Source: an uncultured Pirellula sp. (GTDB lineage Bacteria > Planctomycetota > Planctomycetia > Pirellulales > Pirellulaceae). Taken from it: a stretch of 64,000 bases of DNA. Below are positions 54,039 through 64,000 of this stretch, piece after piece. Where the stretch lies: contig CAIOHR010000058.1 of NCBI GenBank assembly GCA_903858115.1, positions 62,001 through 126,000 of the forward strand. Direction: 5' to 3'. The notes beneath the pieces were generated by a model, which did not search any database, had not been told where the DNA came from, and saw only the letters and a list, made by a program, of their open reading frames with translations. The translations under genes and the position numbers were made by a program. Positions within the stretch are counted from its first letter, which is position 1; each line of letters starts with the position of its first letter.

Positions 54039-54195
54039 TTGAAACAATAATCAAAGGAACTTCGGTTCTCTTTGCGAAAGATTGCTGTGATCTAGTGGAT
54101 CATGGCAATGAAATACGCGAGCATGCTCGCAACACCAATCAGATACATTTTTTCACATAAGTATTGCGTAGATAGTCGCTTGAGAGGTTTGACTC

Positions 54196-55701
54196 ATGAA
54201 GTTTAACTCGGATGAAATCGCAGCCGTCATTCAAAAAGAGATTGAGACGTTCGGTAGCCAAGTCGATGTCCGAGAGGTAGGTACGGTTCTCGAAGTTGGG
54301 GACGGTATTGCTCGGGTTTATGGACTTTCGAACGTCATGTCGGGGGAAATGGTTGAGTTTCCTAGCGGCGTGATCGGCCTTGCGTTCAATCTAGAAGAAA
54401 AGAGCGTCGGGGTGATCATCCTCGGTGATTACCTGAAGATTAGCGAAGGGGACGAAGTCAAGGCACTAGGTACTTTGCTTTCCGTGCCTGCAGGCGACGC
54501 GGTTATCGGCCGCGTGCTAGATCCATTAGGAAATCCATTGGATGGCAAAGGACCCGTCAATACTACCATCACTCGTCCCGTGGAACTCATTGCGACCGGT
54601 GTTGCTGAGCGACAGCCAGTGCATGAGCCAATGCAAACCGGTATCAAAGCGATTGACGCGATGACGCCGATTGGTCGTGGTCAGCGTGAATTGATTATCG
54701 GCGACCGAAAAACAGGCAAGACCGCAGTTGCGATCGATGCGATCATCAACCAAAAAGGCAAGGGAGTGAAATGCTTCTATGTTGCCGTCGGACAAAAAGA
54801 CTCGTCGGTTGCTTTGGTCATCGATGCGTTGACAAAAGCTGGAGCAATGGACTACACGACTGTGATCGTGTCCGGAGCATCGGCACCTGCACCATTGCAA
54901 TATGTTGCACCCTACGCCGGTACAGCAATGGCGGAGCATTTCATGTTCAACGGTGAGCATGCATTGATCGTTTATGATGACTTGAGCAAACAAGCGGTTG
55001 CGTACCGACAATTGAGCTTGCTCATGCGTCGCCCACCGGGTCGTGAAGCTTTCCCTGGGGACGTCTTCTATTGCCATAGCCGTTTGCTCGAACGATCCGC
55101 CAAGCTTTCGAAGGAATTGGGGGGTGGATCTTTGACGAGTCTCCCGATCATCGAAACACTCGAAGGGGAAGTTTCAGCTTACATTCCAACCAACGTTATT
55201 TCGATTACCGATGGTCAGATCTACTTGCAACCGGACTTGTTCTTCGCTGGGATTCGTCCTGCGATGAATGTTGGTATCTCGGTTTCTCGCGTGGGTGGTA
55301 ATGCTCAGATCAAAGCCATGAAGAAAGTGGCTGGCGGTCTGCGTCTCGACTTGGCCGCGTTCCGTGAACTAGAGGCGTTTGCTCAGTTGGGAACCGAACT
55401 GGATCCAGCGACTCAATCGAAACTGGATCGCGGTTATCGGATGGTGGAACTGCTCAAGCAGTCTCAATACCAACCGATGGAAGTGGCCGATCAAGTGATC
55501 AGTATCTACGCAGGTACTCGTGGACATCTGGACGAGATTCCTTTGACCAAGGTTCGAGACTTCGAAGTCGGATTGTTGAACTTCGTTCGCGATCGCAAGC
55601 CTGAGTTGCTTGACAAGATCCGAAACGAAAAAGATTTGACTTCAGAGATCGAAGAGATGATCAAGTCGGCAATTTCTACGTTCAAAGCTTCATTCAAGTA
55701 A
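54196..55701 (+). CDS. atpA: F1Fo ATP synthase subunit alpha
   Basis: 501 residues, normal length. The Walker A motif is GDRKTGKT (residues 169-176). Further family text: [60 protein letters not shown] and [11 protein letters not shown]. The alpha subunit forms the non-catalytic sites of the F1 head. The start ATG 54196 is 157 bases after atpH, the largest gap within the operon; the gap shows no clear structure. Confidence 0.98.
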   Translation: MKFNSDEIAAVIQKEIETFGSQVDVREVGTVLEVGDGIARVYGLSNVMSGEMVEFPSGVIGLAFNLEEKSVGVIILGDYLKISEGDEVKALGTLLSVPAGDAVIGRVLDPLGNPLDGKGPVNTTITRPVELIATGVAERQPVHEPMQTGIKAIDAMTPIGRGQRELIIGDRKTGKTAVAIDAIINQKGKGVKCFYVAVGQKDSSVALVIDALTKAGAMDYTTVIVSGASAPAPLQYVAPYAGTAMAEHFMFNGEHALIVYDDLSKQAVAYRQLSLLMRRPPGREAFPGDVFYCHSRLLERSAKLSKELGGGSLTSLPIIETLEGEVSAYIPTNVISITDGQIYLQPDLFFAGIRPAMNVGISVSRVGGNAQIKAMKKVAGGLRLDLAAFRELEAFAQLGTELDPATQSKLDRGYRMVELLKQSQYQPMEVADQVISIYAGTRGHLDEIPLTKVRDFEVGLLNFVRDRKPELLDKIRNEKDLTSEIEEMIKSAISTFKASFK

Positions 55702-55727
55702 TTCGTTACCGAAAGGTTGTTTAGGTC

Positions 55728-56624
55728 ATGGCGAATATTCGTCAGCTCGATAAACGGCGCAAGTCGGTAAAAAACATTCGCAAGATTACTCGAACGATGG
55801 AGTTGATCGCGACAGCTCGCTTCAAGAAAGCGATGGATCGAGCTGCAGCTGCAACCGACTACACCAAGCGAATTACGCAGATCGTTCAAGATTTGGCGAA
55901 AAGTGGAACCGACGTGAGTCACCCGCTGTTGGTGGCACGGAGCGAGATCAAGTCGATCGACATGCTAGTGTTGACCGCAAATCGTGGTCTTTGCGGTGGA
56001 TACAACGGTAACATCGTTAAGGCGGCTACGGTTAGACGCAACGAGATCAAGCAACAGGCGGCTAATGGCCAACTGAGTGTAAGTGGAAAGAAAGGTATCT
56101 CGGCACTTCGGTTCGCCGGTATGCCGATCGAAAGCACGTTCACAGAGTTTGACGACCAACCTGCATACGATGCGGTTGCGAGAATAGCTGACAGTCTGAT
56201 CGAACGCTACATCACAGGTAAAGTCGATCGCGTCGATGTCGTGTACACCAAGTTTTTGAGCAGTTCGAAACAAATTGCGACCGTCGAAACACTTCTTCCG
56301 TTTTCTTCGCTTGAGATGCCTTCCGCAGATGCGAGTAAAGCAGTTTCCAGCGCGCAAGGGATTCGTGACGATTACGAGTTCCTTCCTTCCGCTGGGGCTA
56401 TTTTGGAAGAAGTTGTTCCAGCTAGTTTCCGTGCAAGACTTTTCAAGTGCTTCTTGGATGCTGCGGTCAGCGAACAGATAGCGCGGATGGTTGCGATGAA
56501 GGGTGCGACCGAGAACGCAGGCGACTTGATCAAGTCCCTATCCCGAACTTACAACCGAGCTCGTCAGAGCAAGATTACTGGTGAAATCATGGAAATCATC
56601 GGGGGCGTCGAGGCGCTCGGTTAA
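55728..56624 (+). CDS. atpG: F1Fo ATP synthase subunit gamma
   Basis: 298 residues. The N-terminal helix RQLDKRRKSVKNIRKITRTM and the C-terminal ARMVAMKGATENAGDLIKSL are the conserved ends that form the central coiled coil. The middle NRGLCGGYNGNIVK is the family signature. It rotates inside the alpha3beta3 head. A 26-base gap follows atpA and a 120-base gap precedes atpD. Confidence 0.96.
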   Translation: MANIRQLDKRRKSVKNIRKITRTMELIATARFKKAMDRAAAATDYTKRITQIVQDLAKSGTDVSHPLLVARSEIKSIDMLVLTANRGLCGGYNGNIVKAATVRRNEIKQQAANGQLSVSGKKGISALRFAGMPIESTFTEFDDQPAYDAVARIADSLIERYITGKVDRVDVVYTKFLSSSKQIATVETLLPFSSLEMPSADASKAVSSAQGIRDDYEFLPSAGAILEEVVPASFRARLFKCFLDAAVSEQIARMVAMKGATENAGDLIKSLSRTYNRARQSKITGEIMEIIGGVEALG

Positions 56625-58199
<1,575 letters not shown>

Positions 58200-58201
58200 C
58201 G

Positions 58202-58597
58202 ATGGCAGATAAGCAAGTTCGATGTATTGTTGTTACCCCTGAGAAGACTGCATTGGAAGCTTCGTGTGATTCTCTGACGCTCCCATTGTATGACGGTGAG
58301 TTTGGGATCCTACCTGGACGTGCTCCAATGGTCGGTCGTCTCGGCTTTGGGTTATTGAAGATGCGAAACGGTACTTCGACAACCGATTGGTTTGTGGATG
58401 GAGGCTTCGTGCAGGTGACTCGCGATGGAGTCTTTGTCTTGACGGATCGCTTACTAAAGCCAGATCAGATCGACAAAAAGCAAGCGGAAGAAGATCTAGC
58501 CAAGGCGATGACGATCAAGACGAACTCGCAAGAAACACATGCTTTGAAAGAGCGAACTCTGACACAAGCCCGAGCCAAAATGCGACTCGCGAAGTAG
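58202..58597 (+). CDS. atpC: F1Fo ATP synthase subunit epsilon
   Basis: 131 residues. The N-terminal beta sandwich is clear (IVVTPEKTALEASCDSLTLP; DGEFGILPGRAPMVGRLGFG; DWFVDGGFVQVTRDG), and a C-terminal helical part of ~45 residues follows (QAEEDLAKAMTIKTNSQE with a basic end). It inhibits ATP hydrolysis and couples rotation in F1. It closes the atp operon; palindromic repeats lie downstream. Confidence 0.93.
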   Translation: MADKQVRCIVVTPEKTALEASCDSLTLPLYDGEFGILPGRAPMVGRLGFGLLKMRNGTSTTDWFVDGGFVQVTRDGVFVLTDRLLKPDQIDKKQAEEDLAKAMTIKTNSQETHALKERTLTQARAKMRLAK

Positions 58598-58673
58598 CAA
58601 TGTCGTGGATCGCTCCGCCGATCCCGGCCATCACGAAATTCCGAGCAAAATCCATCAGTTCAGGACCAGGCTA

Positions 58674-58760
58674 CGACGCTGCTCGTCAGCGTCGGGCCAT
58701 AGCCGCAACCAGACAACAGACCAATGTTGGAGGACGCCACCACGCTGCTCGCCAGCGTGG
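58674..58760. repeat. Pair of related REP-like palindromes
   Basis: CGACGCTG-CTCGT-CAGCGTCG (58674-58694) and CCACGCTG-CTCGC-CAGCGTGG (58740-58760) share the core CGCTG-CTCGY-CAGCG and are 45 bases apart. They sit in the 579-base gap 58598-59176 between the convergent atpC and Gfo/Idh/MocA genes. No coding frame in the gap is convincing. Confidence 0.65.
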
Positions 58761-59051
58761 AGCGGTGGTCAGATAGAGGGCGATGACGTGACCAGCATCC
58801 TACATTGATAAGCGGCGCAGTGATGTGAGAAGCCATCTTCTCGCGGCTTGGTTCGGCTATGTCCTTATTTGCATGACAACGTCCGCCGATGGCAGCGGTT
58901 TTGCATTTGAAGATTCTGGAAGGGCAATTTACCCTTTTTTTTCTGAGATTTTTTTCCGCAGAGAGAAGTCGCAGAACCGCTTTCGAAAAGTGGTTTGCAG
59001 TTATTCGCTACACCGAGAAGAAGCCCTCACCCCGCCTTCCCGCCTTCGGCA

Positions 59052-59087
59052 CCCCTCTCCCTTTTGCAAAGCCAAAAGGGAGAGGGG
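59052..59087. repeat. 15-bp perfect palindrome
   Basis: CCCCTCTCCCTTTTG and its exact reverse complement are separated by six bases (CAAAGC). It is a long, C/G-rich hairpin of the type that recurs in many genomes between convergent genes; it could terminate transcription from either side. Confidence 0.7.
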
Positions 59088-59176
59088 GCAGGAATTCAAA
59101 CAAAAGGCGAAGGGAAAACACAAAGCTCCCTCGATAGCTGAAACTCCAAAGCACCAAAACGCATCGTAGTAGTTCG

Positions 59177-60574
59177 CTACATTTCGATCTCATAGCCCTT
59201 GCGATACGCTCTAGCTAGCATGCTGTTGGCTAGATCATCTCCAAGGATCTGTTCGCTCGATTCGTCCCACTTCAGTTCGCGACCCAACCTCGCGGAGATT
59301 CCTGCCAAATGGCAGATGTTGAGCATCTTCATATGAGAGTGGACGTCGGAAATAGGTTCTTTTCTGGTCTTCACGCAATGAAAGAAGTTTGCCCAATGTG
59401 CTTTGCGTTCATTGGATTCCATCGGCAGACCTTTGTAGGCTCGCTGGATAGCACCTTCGGAAAGAGGATTGTCTTTGAGATCGTCGACAACAGCCCCTGT
59501 CAGTTTTCCTCGGTTCACAAACATTTTTCCCTTATCACCCTCTAGCATGATACCGTTACCAAAATCAGGATGATTGTTCACGATAATGATTTCGGTACCG
59601 TTGGCGTACTTCACAACAAAATGAAACTCGGTTGCCGTGTTGTATCGATCTCTTTGGACAGGAATGCCAACCTTGAAATCGACCGGGTGTTTCGCGGTTC
59701 CGCCGAGGGAAACGGGACCGGCAGTTTGGCCGTTGAGGGCCAAAGCCCATACAGCGATGTCCACGTGATGGGCTCCCCAATCGGTTAGTTTTCCGCCGGA
59801 GTATTCGTACCACCAACGGAATTCGTAATGACAGTTGGTTTGAGGGCGTTGGTTTTTGGGTTTGCCTGACTTGTCCTTGGAGGCTGTTGGCATCAACACT
59901 CGATAGTCTGTCTTGGGAGCAGGCCCTAACCAGCGGTCCCAATCGATGTTTGCAGGTGCGGATGCAATCGGAAGTTCTTTCGACGCAGGCGCTCCCCCAA
60001 TCGCAACCGTCACTTTCGTTAACTTGCCAAGTCTTCCATCCGCAACGATAGCCATCGCTTTGGTAAAGAGTTCAAAGGTACTGCGTTGTTGTGTACCCAC
60101 TTGCACCACTCGCCCCGTCTGTTGTTGTATCTTTCGAATGAGCTTTCCTTCCTCTATCGTCAACGTTAGTGGCTTCTCGCAATAGACATCTTTGCCAGCC
60201 AACATCGCCTCGACCAACGGTTTGGTATGCCAATGATCGGGTGTTGCAACATGAATAACATCGATGTCTTTTCGTTCCAATATCTTTCGATAGTCTGAGT
60301 AGACATCCGCTTTCCCTTTGCTCATCGCTTCGTTCGAAGAAGCGGCGCGTTCCGAATCTACATCTGCGATTGCAACAACATCGCAATAGGCCGCTGCAGC
60401 TTTCATGTTGCCATTCGCCATCCCTCCCGCACCGATAACTCCCAATCGAAATCGATCATTCTTGGATTGAGTCTCATCCGCCAGAAGACGCGTATTCCAG
60501 GAAAAGTAGGGAACAGATGCAGCCGCTGCGCTCTGTAGAAGAAAACTGCGACGCGAAGAAGAGGTTCTTGCCAT
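59177..60574 (-). CDS. Tat-exported Gfo/Idh/MocA oxidoreductase
   Basis: 465 residues from ATG 60574, which begins a Tat signal (MARTSSSRRSFLLQSAAAAS); upstream in-frame starts would precede it. The Rossmann motif is FRLGVIGAGGMANGNMKAAA. DVIHVATPDHWHTKPLVEAM and GKDVYCEKPLTLTIEEGKLI give the EKP catalytic lysine. The C-terminal domain includes WWYEYSGGKLTDWGAHHVDI, a DWG-type motif of planctomycete members. Family enzymes use NAD(P) on sugars; export through Tat fits a folded cofactor-bound protein. Substrate unknown. Downstream is the palindrome region. Confidence 0.92.
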   Translation of the reverse strand: MARTSSSRRSFLLQSAAAASVPYFSWNTRLLADETQSKNDRFRLGVIGAGGMANGNMKAAAAYCDVVAIADVDSERAASSNEAMSKGKADVYSDYRKILERKDIDVIHVATPDHWHTKPLVEAMLAGKDVYCEKPLTLTIEEGKLIRKIQQQTGRVVQVGTQQRSTFELFTKAMAIVADGRLGKLTKVTVAIGGAPASKELPIASAPANIDWDRWLGPAPKTDYRVLMPTASKDKSGKPKNQRPQTNCHYEFRWWYEYSGGKLTDWGAHHVDIAVWALALNGQTAGPVSLGGTAKHPVDFKVGIPVQRDRYNTATEFHFVVKYANGTEIIIVNNHPDFGNGIMLEGDKGKMFVNRGKLTGAVVDDLKDNPLSEGAIQRAYKGLPMESNERKAHWANFFHCVKTRKEPISDVHSHMKMLNICHLAGISARLGRELKWDESSEQILGDDLANSMLARAYRKGYEIEM

Positions 60575-60742
60575 GTTTGGAATCCAAAAAGAATCGGATG
60601 GGTAGAATGTAGCGATCAACCTCTCGTGCGCACGACGAGAGGAGGGGTGCGTGTGAGCTAGTCCCTAGTATTCTACCTGATCAACGGTGACTCGATTGAT
60701 TTTGAGTCGTTTTTTTGTGAAACCTGGCTTGGCCTGCAAAGA

Positions 60743-61474
60743 TCAATAGCTGGTCGGTGCAGACACTCCAGTAATGGGAGCGATTGCTGGCAATCCGAGG
60801 CGTGTTCTGGCTTCTCCTAGCATCTCGGCTGTGCGTGAAGCGCCAACGCGTGTTACGCCCATCTTCCAAGCCTTGATCAAATTGTCACAATCGCGAATGC
60901 CACCTGCGGCCTTCACCTGCACTGGCTTGGTCACGTGATCGAGCATTAGTTGTAGATCTTCCATAGTCGCACCTCCGGTTCCATAGCCCGTGCTGGTTTT
61001 AACCCAATCGGCCCCGACGTTACAACAGATTTTGCATAGCTGAATTTTCTGGGTATCTTGCAAATAGCAATTCTCAAATATCACTTTCACTTTTCGGCCA
61101 GCATCGTGTGCGATTTTGACGATGGCCGAAATATCGTCTTCCACAAGTTTCCAATTGCCACTCAAGACGGCACTGATGTTCGTGACCATGTCAAGTTCCA
61201 GACATCCATCCTCCACGAGCTGTTCAGCTTCGATCACTTTCGTTTTGGTAGTGTTGCCTCCGTGAGGAAATCCGACTGTACTACTTGGTGCAACAGTGCT
61301 TCCCTGGAGCAGCTCGACACATCGTTTGTGATAGTAGGGAAGTATACAAATACTTGCGACATCGTACGCGAGAGCCAGTTGAATGCCTAACTCAAGTTGC
61401 TCAACGGTTAGTGTTGGATTGAGCAACGAATGATCAATCATTTTGGAAAGATCGGAGTATTGAAAATCAGCCAT
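60743..61474 (-). CDS. deoC: Deoxyribose-phosphate aldolase
   Basis: 243 residues from ATG 61474, which has GAGGG at suitable distance. The Schiff-base lysine lies in ADWVKTSTGYGTGGAT, and VKAAGGIRDCDN follows as the second active-site lysine. The start DLSKMIDHSLLNPTLTVEQL and VGFPHGGNTTKTKV are typical of the family. It cleaves 2-deoxyribose 5-phosphate to glyceraldehyde 3-phosphate and acetaldehyde. The 117-base gap upstream, to the trpS end, holds a 14-bp tandem duplication. Confidence 0.95.
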   Translation of the reverse strand: MADFQYSDLSKMIDHSLLNPTLTVEQLELGIQLALAYDVASICILPYYHKRCVELLQGSTVAPSSTVGFPHGGNTTKTKVIEAEQLVEDGCLELDMVTNISAVLSGNWKLVEDDISAIVKIAHDAGRKVKVIFENCYLQDTQKIQLCKICCNVGADWVKTSTGYGTGGATMEDLQLMLDHVTKPVQVKAAGGIRDCDNLIKAWKMGVTRVGASRTAEMLGEARTRLGLPAIAPITGVSAPTSY

Positions 61475-61523
61475 CGAATGGTCGCCCTCTTGGGAAAGTG
61501 TATTGCTTGTATTGGAAACAGGC

Positions 61524-61551
61524 CATTTGCTGGAAATCATTTGCTGGAAAT
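61524..61551. repeat. 14-bp exact tandem duplication between trpS and deoC
   Basis: CATTTGCTGGAAAT occurs twice without mismatch or spacer, 50 bases before the deoC start (minus strand). Confidence 0.85.
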
Positions 61552-61591
61552 CTTAGCAGAACGAGTTTGTCCTATATCCTTCTTGGGTTGG

Positions 61592-62554
61592 TCAACCCAA
61601 TCCACATGCTTTGTGAGCACGCTGGAGAACAGAGCGGGCACTGGCGCGGGCACTCGCGGCACCGGCTTGAAGGATTGCATCCACTTTCTCTGGATGGTTT
61701 TCTAATTCCTCGCGACGAACTCGTGCGGGCGCCAAGTACTGATCTGCCGCATCGGCGAGACGTTTCTTGACTTCGCCGTAACCAAATCCACCCTTTAAAT
61801 ACATAGCTCGCATCTCTTCGGTTTGCTCGGCGGTCGCGAACAGTCGAAACAGTTGATACAAATGATCGGTTTCCGGATCCTTGGGATCTTCCATCGGGCG
61901 AGAGTCGGTGCTGATTCGCATGATTTTTTTCCGAAGCTCTTTAGGCGGTTCAAATAGTCCGAGAGTATTGTTATAGCTCTTGCTCATCTTTTCTCCATCG
62001 GTGCCAGGAACCTTCGAAGCACCCTGCACGACTCGTGCTTCGGGCAGGGTAAAGACCTCGCCGTAGTGAGCATTGAAGCTTCGTGCTAAGTCGCGGCATA
62101 CTTCGATATGTTGCACTTGATCTTCACCGACAGGGACCCAATTCGCATCGTAGGCTAGGATGTCGGCTGCCATCAGCACGGGGTAAGTAAATAGTCCAGC
62201 ATCCGCTTTCAGTCCCTTTTCTTTTTTATCTTTGTAAGCATGGCATCGTTCTAGTAAGCCTAAGGGAGTACCCGTCATGAGCAACCAGCACAGTTCGGAT
62301 ACCTCGGGCACGTGGGACTGCACGAATAGGGTGGCGCGTTCGGGATCCAGTCCCAGCGCGAGTACGTCGAGAGCCGCGTCACGAACAAAGCCTCGGAGAA
62401 CAGCGGCATCGCGAACGGTGGTTAACGCGTGCAAATCTGCGATAAAGTAGTAGCCATCATGCTGTTCTTGTAGCTCGATGTACTGTTTGATCGCTCCAAA
62501 GTAATTGCCCCAATGAAAACGACCTGTGGGCTGGATACCGCTGAGAATACGCAT
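61592..62554 (-). CDS. trpS: Tryptophanyl-tRNA synthetase
   Basis: 320 residues, normal for the bacterial enzyme. [17 protein letters not shown] carries the HIGH-type motif, and [15 protein letters not shown] the KMSKS loop. [19 protein letters not shown] followed by [11 protein letters not shown] is conserved as well. It charges tRNA-Trp in the cytoplasm. It starts 26 bases after the pyrD stop, so the two are likely co-transcribed; the T-rich end region shows no T-box. Confidence 0.97.
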   Translation of the reverse strand: MRILSGIQPTGRFHWGNYFGAIKQYIELQEQHDGYYFIADLHALTTVRDAAVLRGFVRDAALDVLALGLDPERATLFVQSHVPEVSELCWLLMTGTPLGLLERCHAYKDKKEKGLKADAGLFTYPVLMAADILAYDANWVPVGEDQVQHIEVCRDLARSFNAHYGEVFTLPEARVVQGASKVPGTDGEKMSKSYNNTLGLFEPPKELRKKIMRISTDSRPMEDPKDPETDHLYQLFRLFATAEQTEEMRAMYLKGGFGYGEVKKRLADAADQYLAPARVRREELENHPEKVDAILQAGAASARASARSVLQRAHKACGLG

Positions 62555-62580
62555 GACATTCCGAATTGAAAGCCTAAAAA

Positions 62581-63549
62581 CTATTTCTTGATTTGGAGGC
62601 TGCCGACGATATCGGCAACCTTCGATGCACCGAGTGAACGAAGTGCGGCGGGGAGTGCGTCGATGATTTTCATGCTGGCATGTGGATCATAATAGTTCGC
62701 TGTTCCCACTTGAATGGCGGATGCTCCTGCGACGAGGAACTCCATGCAATCATCAATGTTAGCGATTCCACCAACACCGATGACTGGCACTCCGACTTGG
62801 CTCGCAACTTGGTAGACACATCGCAGCGCGATCGGCTTGATAGCAGGACCACTCAATCCTCCGACGACGTTGCCGATCACAGGCTTGCGTCCTCGCCAGT
62901 CGACAGCCATTCCGAGGACCGTATTGATACAGGTCACCGCGTCCGTACCAGCGTCTTTTGCAGCCTTTGCAATGTCGACGATTTTGGTCACGTTGGGTGT
63001 AAGTTTGGTAATGATTGGGCAACCAAGTACTCTGCGAACTCCTGAGACCACTTCATAGCATAGATTCGCATCGGTTCCAAAGTCGACGCCACCGGAAACA
63101 TTGGGGCAGGAAACGTTCAACTCCACGGCGTGCAAACCCTCCGCTTCATTGAGTCGATTCGCCAACGAGTAAAAATCTTCCAAGCTTTTGCCGGCGATAC
63201 TCACGACAATCGAAGTGCCGCAGGTACGCAAATAAGGCCAGTGATTGCAAAGGAAGTAATCGATTCCATCGTTGTCGAGGCCGATCGCATTGAGCAACCC
63301 TGCACTGGTTTCTACCGTGCGCCACGGCGCGTTACCGGGGCGAGGTTGCTGTGTTATCGTTTTCGGCAATATGCCGCCCAGCCTGTCCAGGGGAAGAACC
63401 GACTCCATCTCCTTCGCATACCCAAACGTACCAGATGCAACCAAGACCGGATTCTTGAGCTGCAATCTTCCAAGCATTACAGCGAGATCTACGATAGGCT
63501 CCGAAGCATCCGCTCCGGAGCTCACTGCACTAGCAGCCGCGTTTGTCAT
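62581..63549 (-). CDS. pyrD: Dihydroorotate dehydrogenase, class 1 (1B-like)
   Basis: 322 residues. [18 protein letters not shown] at the N-terminus, [13 protein letters not shown] with the catalytic cysteine, [59 protein letters not shown] and [10 protein letters not shown] are typical. The Cys (rather than Ser) and the class 1 text indicate the cytosolic NAD-linked 1B type, which needs the PyrK electron-transfer subunit; pyrK is not seen here. It makes orotate in pyrimidine synthesis. It overlaps the upstream gene by four bases (ATGA). Confidence 0.93.
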   Translation of the reverse strand: MTNAAASAVSSGADASEPIVDLAVMLGRLQLKNPVLVASGTFGYAKEMESVLPLDRLGGILPKTITQQPRPGNAPWRTVETSAGLLNAIGLDNDGIDYFLCNHWPYLRTCGTSIVVSIAGKSLEDFYSLANRLNEAEGLHAVELNVSCPNVSGGVDFGTDANLCYEVVSGVRRVLGCPIITKLTPNVTKIVDIAKAAKDAGTDAVTCINTVLGMAVDWRGRKPVIGNVVGGLSGPAIKPIALRCVYQVASQVGVPVIGVGGIANIDDCMEFLVAGASAIQVGTANYYDPHASMKIIDALPAALRSLGASKVADIVGSLQIKK

Positions 63550-64000
63550 CCCGCGTAGTGACCTTTGCCCAAACGCTTCGCGATGGCTTCGGTCGGTAGC
63601 GCAATGACGGTAGCACTAGCCATCGTGTCGGTAGCCAGAATGTCAAGCGAATCATCGGTGTCTTCGTCCGCTTCATACTGAACCAGATACGCACCTACCT
63701 GTAGATAATTCTCATGGAAGGTCGGTGGCCAGAAATCTTCAGCCCGGTGCGCGAGTGTGCGCGCCAGCAACCGCGTAGCGCGCCCGGAGAAACCACTCAA
63801 TACCATCTCAAGTCGACCGAGGGACTCACGGAAGATATAGAACACCAAAGCAGCGTCTCGGCCTGGCACGGCTCCGCCAGCAAATGCCCATGATCCGTCA
63901 GCCGTTTCATAATACAGACCAGGCTCGGTTGATTTTTCCGTCTTGCTCAGTTGCTTGCCCGCAGAGCATGCGGGAGGATGCGGATCCCGATCGCGGTAAC
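63546..64000 (-). CDS. Unknown protein, N-terminus beyond window
   Basis: The frame is open to the window edge on the minus strand (start outside), giving at least 151 residues. Visible text includes GLYYETADGSWAFAGGAVPG and ESLGRLEMVLSGFSGRATRL, ending [17 protein letters not shown]. It is soluble and has no known motif. Its stop overlaps the pyrD start (ATGA), implying translational coupling. It might be a protein of the pyrD-trpS operon; function unknown. Confidence 0.6.
   Translation of the reverse strand, partial: YRDRDPHPPACSAGKQLSKTEKSTEPGLYYETADGSWAFAGGAVPGRDAALVFYIFRESLGRLEMVLSGFSGRATRLLARTLAHRAEDFWPPTFHENYLQVGAYLVQYEADEDTDDSLDILATDTMASATVIALPTEAIAKRLGKGHYAG

Noticed and set aside
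58605..59169. Plus-strand frames of 67 and 114 codons after atpC
   Set aside because: They run through the palindromes and lack start sites and recognisable motifs.

Overview
The window is about 64 kb of a bacterial chromosome that is almost certainly from a planctomycete, most likely a Pirellulales/Pirellulaceae-type organism. The signs are: two giant surface proteins with dockerin-type repeats, one opening with the planctomycete LEDRRLL sorting motif; a DUF1592/DUF1588 haem-motif protein paired with a DUF1552 Tat-exported protein; Tat-exported Gfo/Idh/MocA and two-module alpha/beta hydrolase proteins; a Hanks-type kinase divergent from a planctomycete-type ECF sigma factor; and an isolated flhA. 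Base composition looks balanced and even. I see no rRNA, tRNA, CRISPR array, prophage or intact insertion sequence.

Layout. 1-7.2 kb: end of a dockerin/GEVED surface protein, a polysaccharide flippase-like protein and a large exported hydrolase. 7.4-13 kb: an 1218-aa secretin, a lipoprotein, and a Gly-rich BON protein whose 3' end overlaps the lipoprotein gene by 128 bp. 13.3-16.5 kb: an operon of an exported unknown protein, an LptF/LptG permease and an inositol-monophosphatase-family enzyme. 16.6-18.4 kb: an ECF sigma factor followed by a membrane protein that joins an anti-sigma-like N-terminus to a DUF1559/type IV pilin-like C-terminus. 18.7-27.8 kb: an NCS2-like permease, sucA, an SMP-30 family protein, small exported proteins, a BON protein and a DapA-like protein. 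28-30.7 kb: a DUF350 / zinc-ribbon lipoprotein / YjfC-like ATP-grasp ligase / potassium channel cassette. 30.7-33.2 kb: Ser/Thr kinase divergent from an ECF sigma factor, then a decayed transposase. 33.5-38.4 kb: a cadherin-like dockerin surface protein, an excisionase-HTH/PTS-EIIA fusion and a receiver-like protein. 38.6-50 kb: flhA, a sulfotransferase, DUF1552/DUF1592 genes, pdxJ, a YCF48-like protein and a DUF4912 protein with a histone-H1-like tail. 50.2-58.6 kb: a complete F1Fo ATP synthase operon (atpZ, an atpI-like gene, atpB-E-F-H-A-G-D-C), with a ~200-residue extension on subunit a and a signal-peptide-like start plus His-rich segment on subunit b. 58.6-59.2 kb: palindromic repeats. 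59.2-64 kb: a Gfo/Idh/MocA protein, deoC, trpS, pyrD and the end of an unknown gene.

The genes cover housekeeping (ATP synthase, TCA cycle, vitamin B6, pyrimidine synthesis, tryptophan charging), envelope building and secretion (secretin, LptF/G, flippase, dockerin proteins) and envelope signalling (sigma/anti-sigma, sigma/kinase, potassium channel with ATP-grasp ligase). The best candidates for something undescribed are the sigma factor with the pilin-like anti-sigma partner (16568-18425) and the DUF350/zinc-ribbon/ATP-grasp/K+ channel cassette (28026-30701). At DNA level, several short tandem duplications of 14-19 bp and related palindromes recur, mostly between genes.
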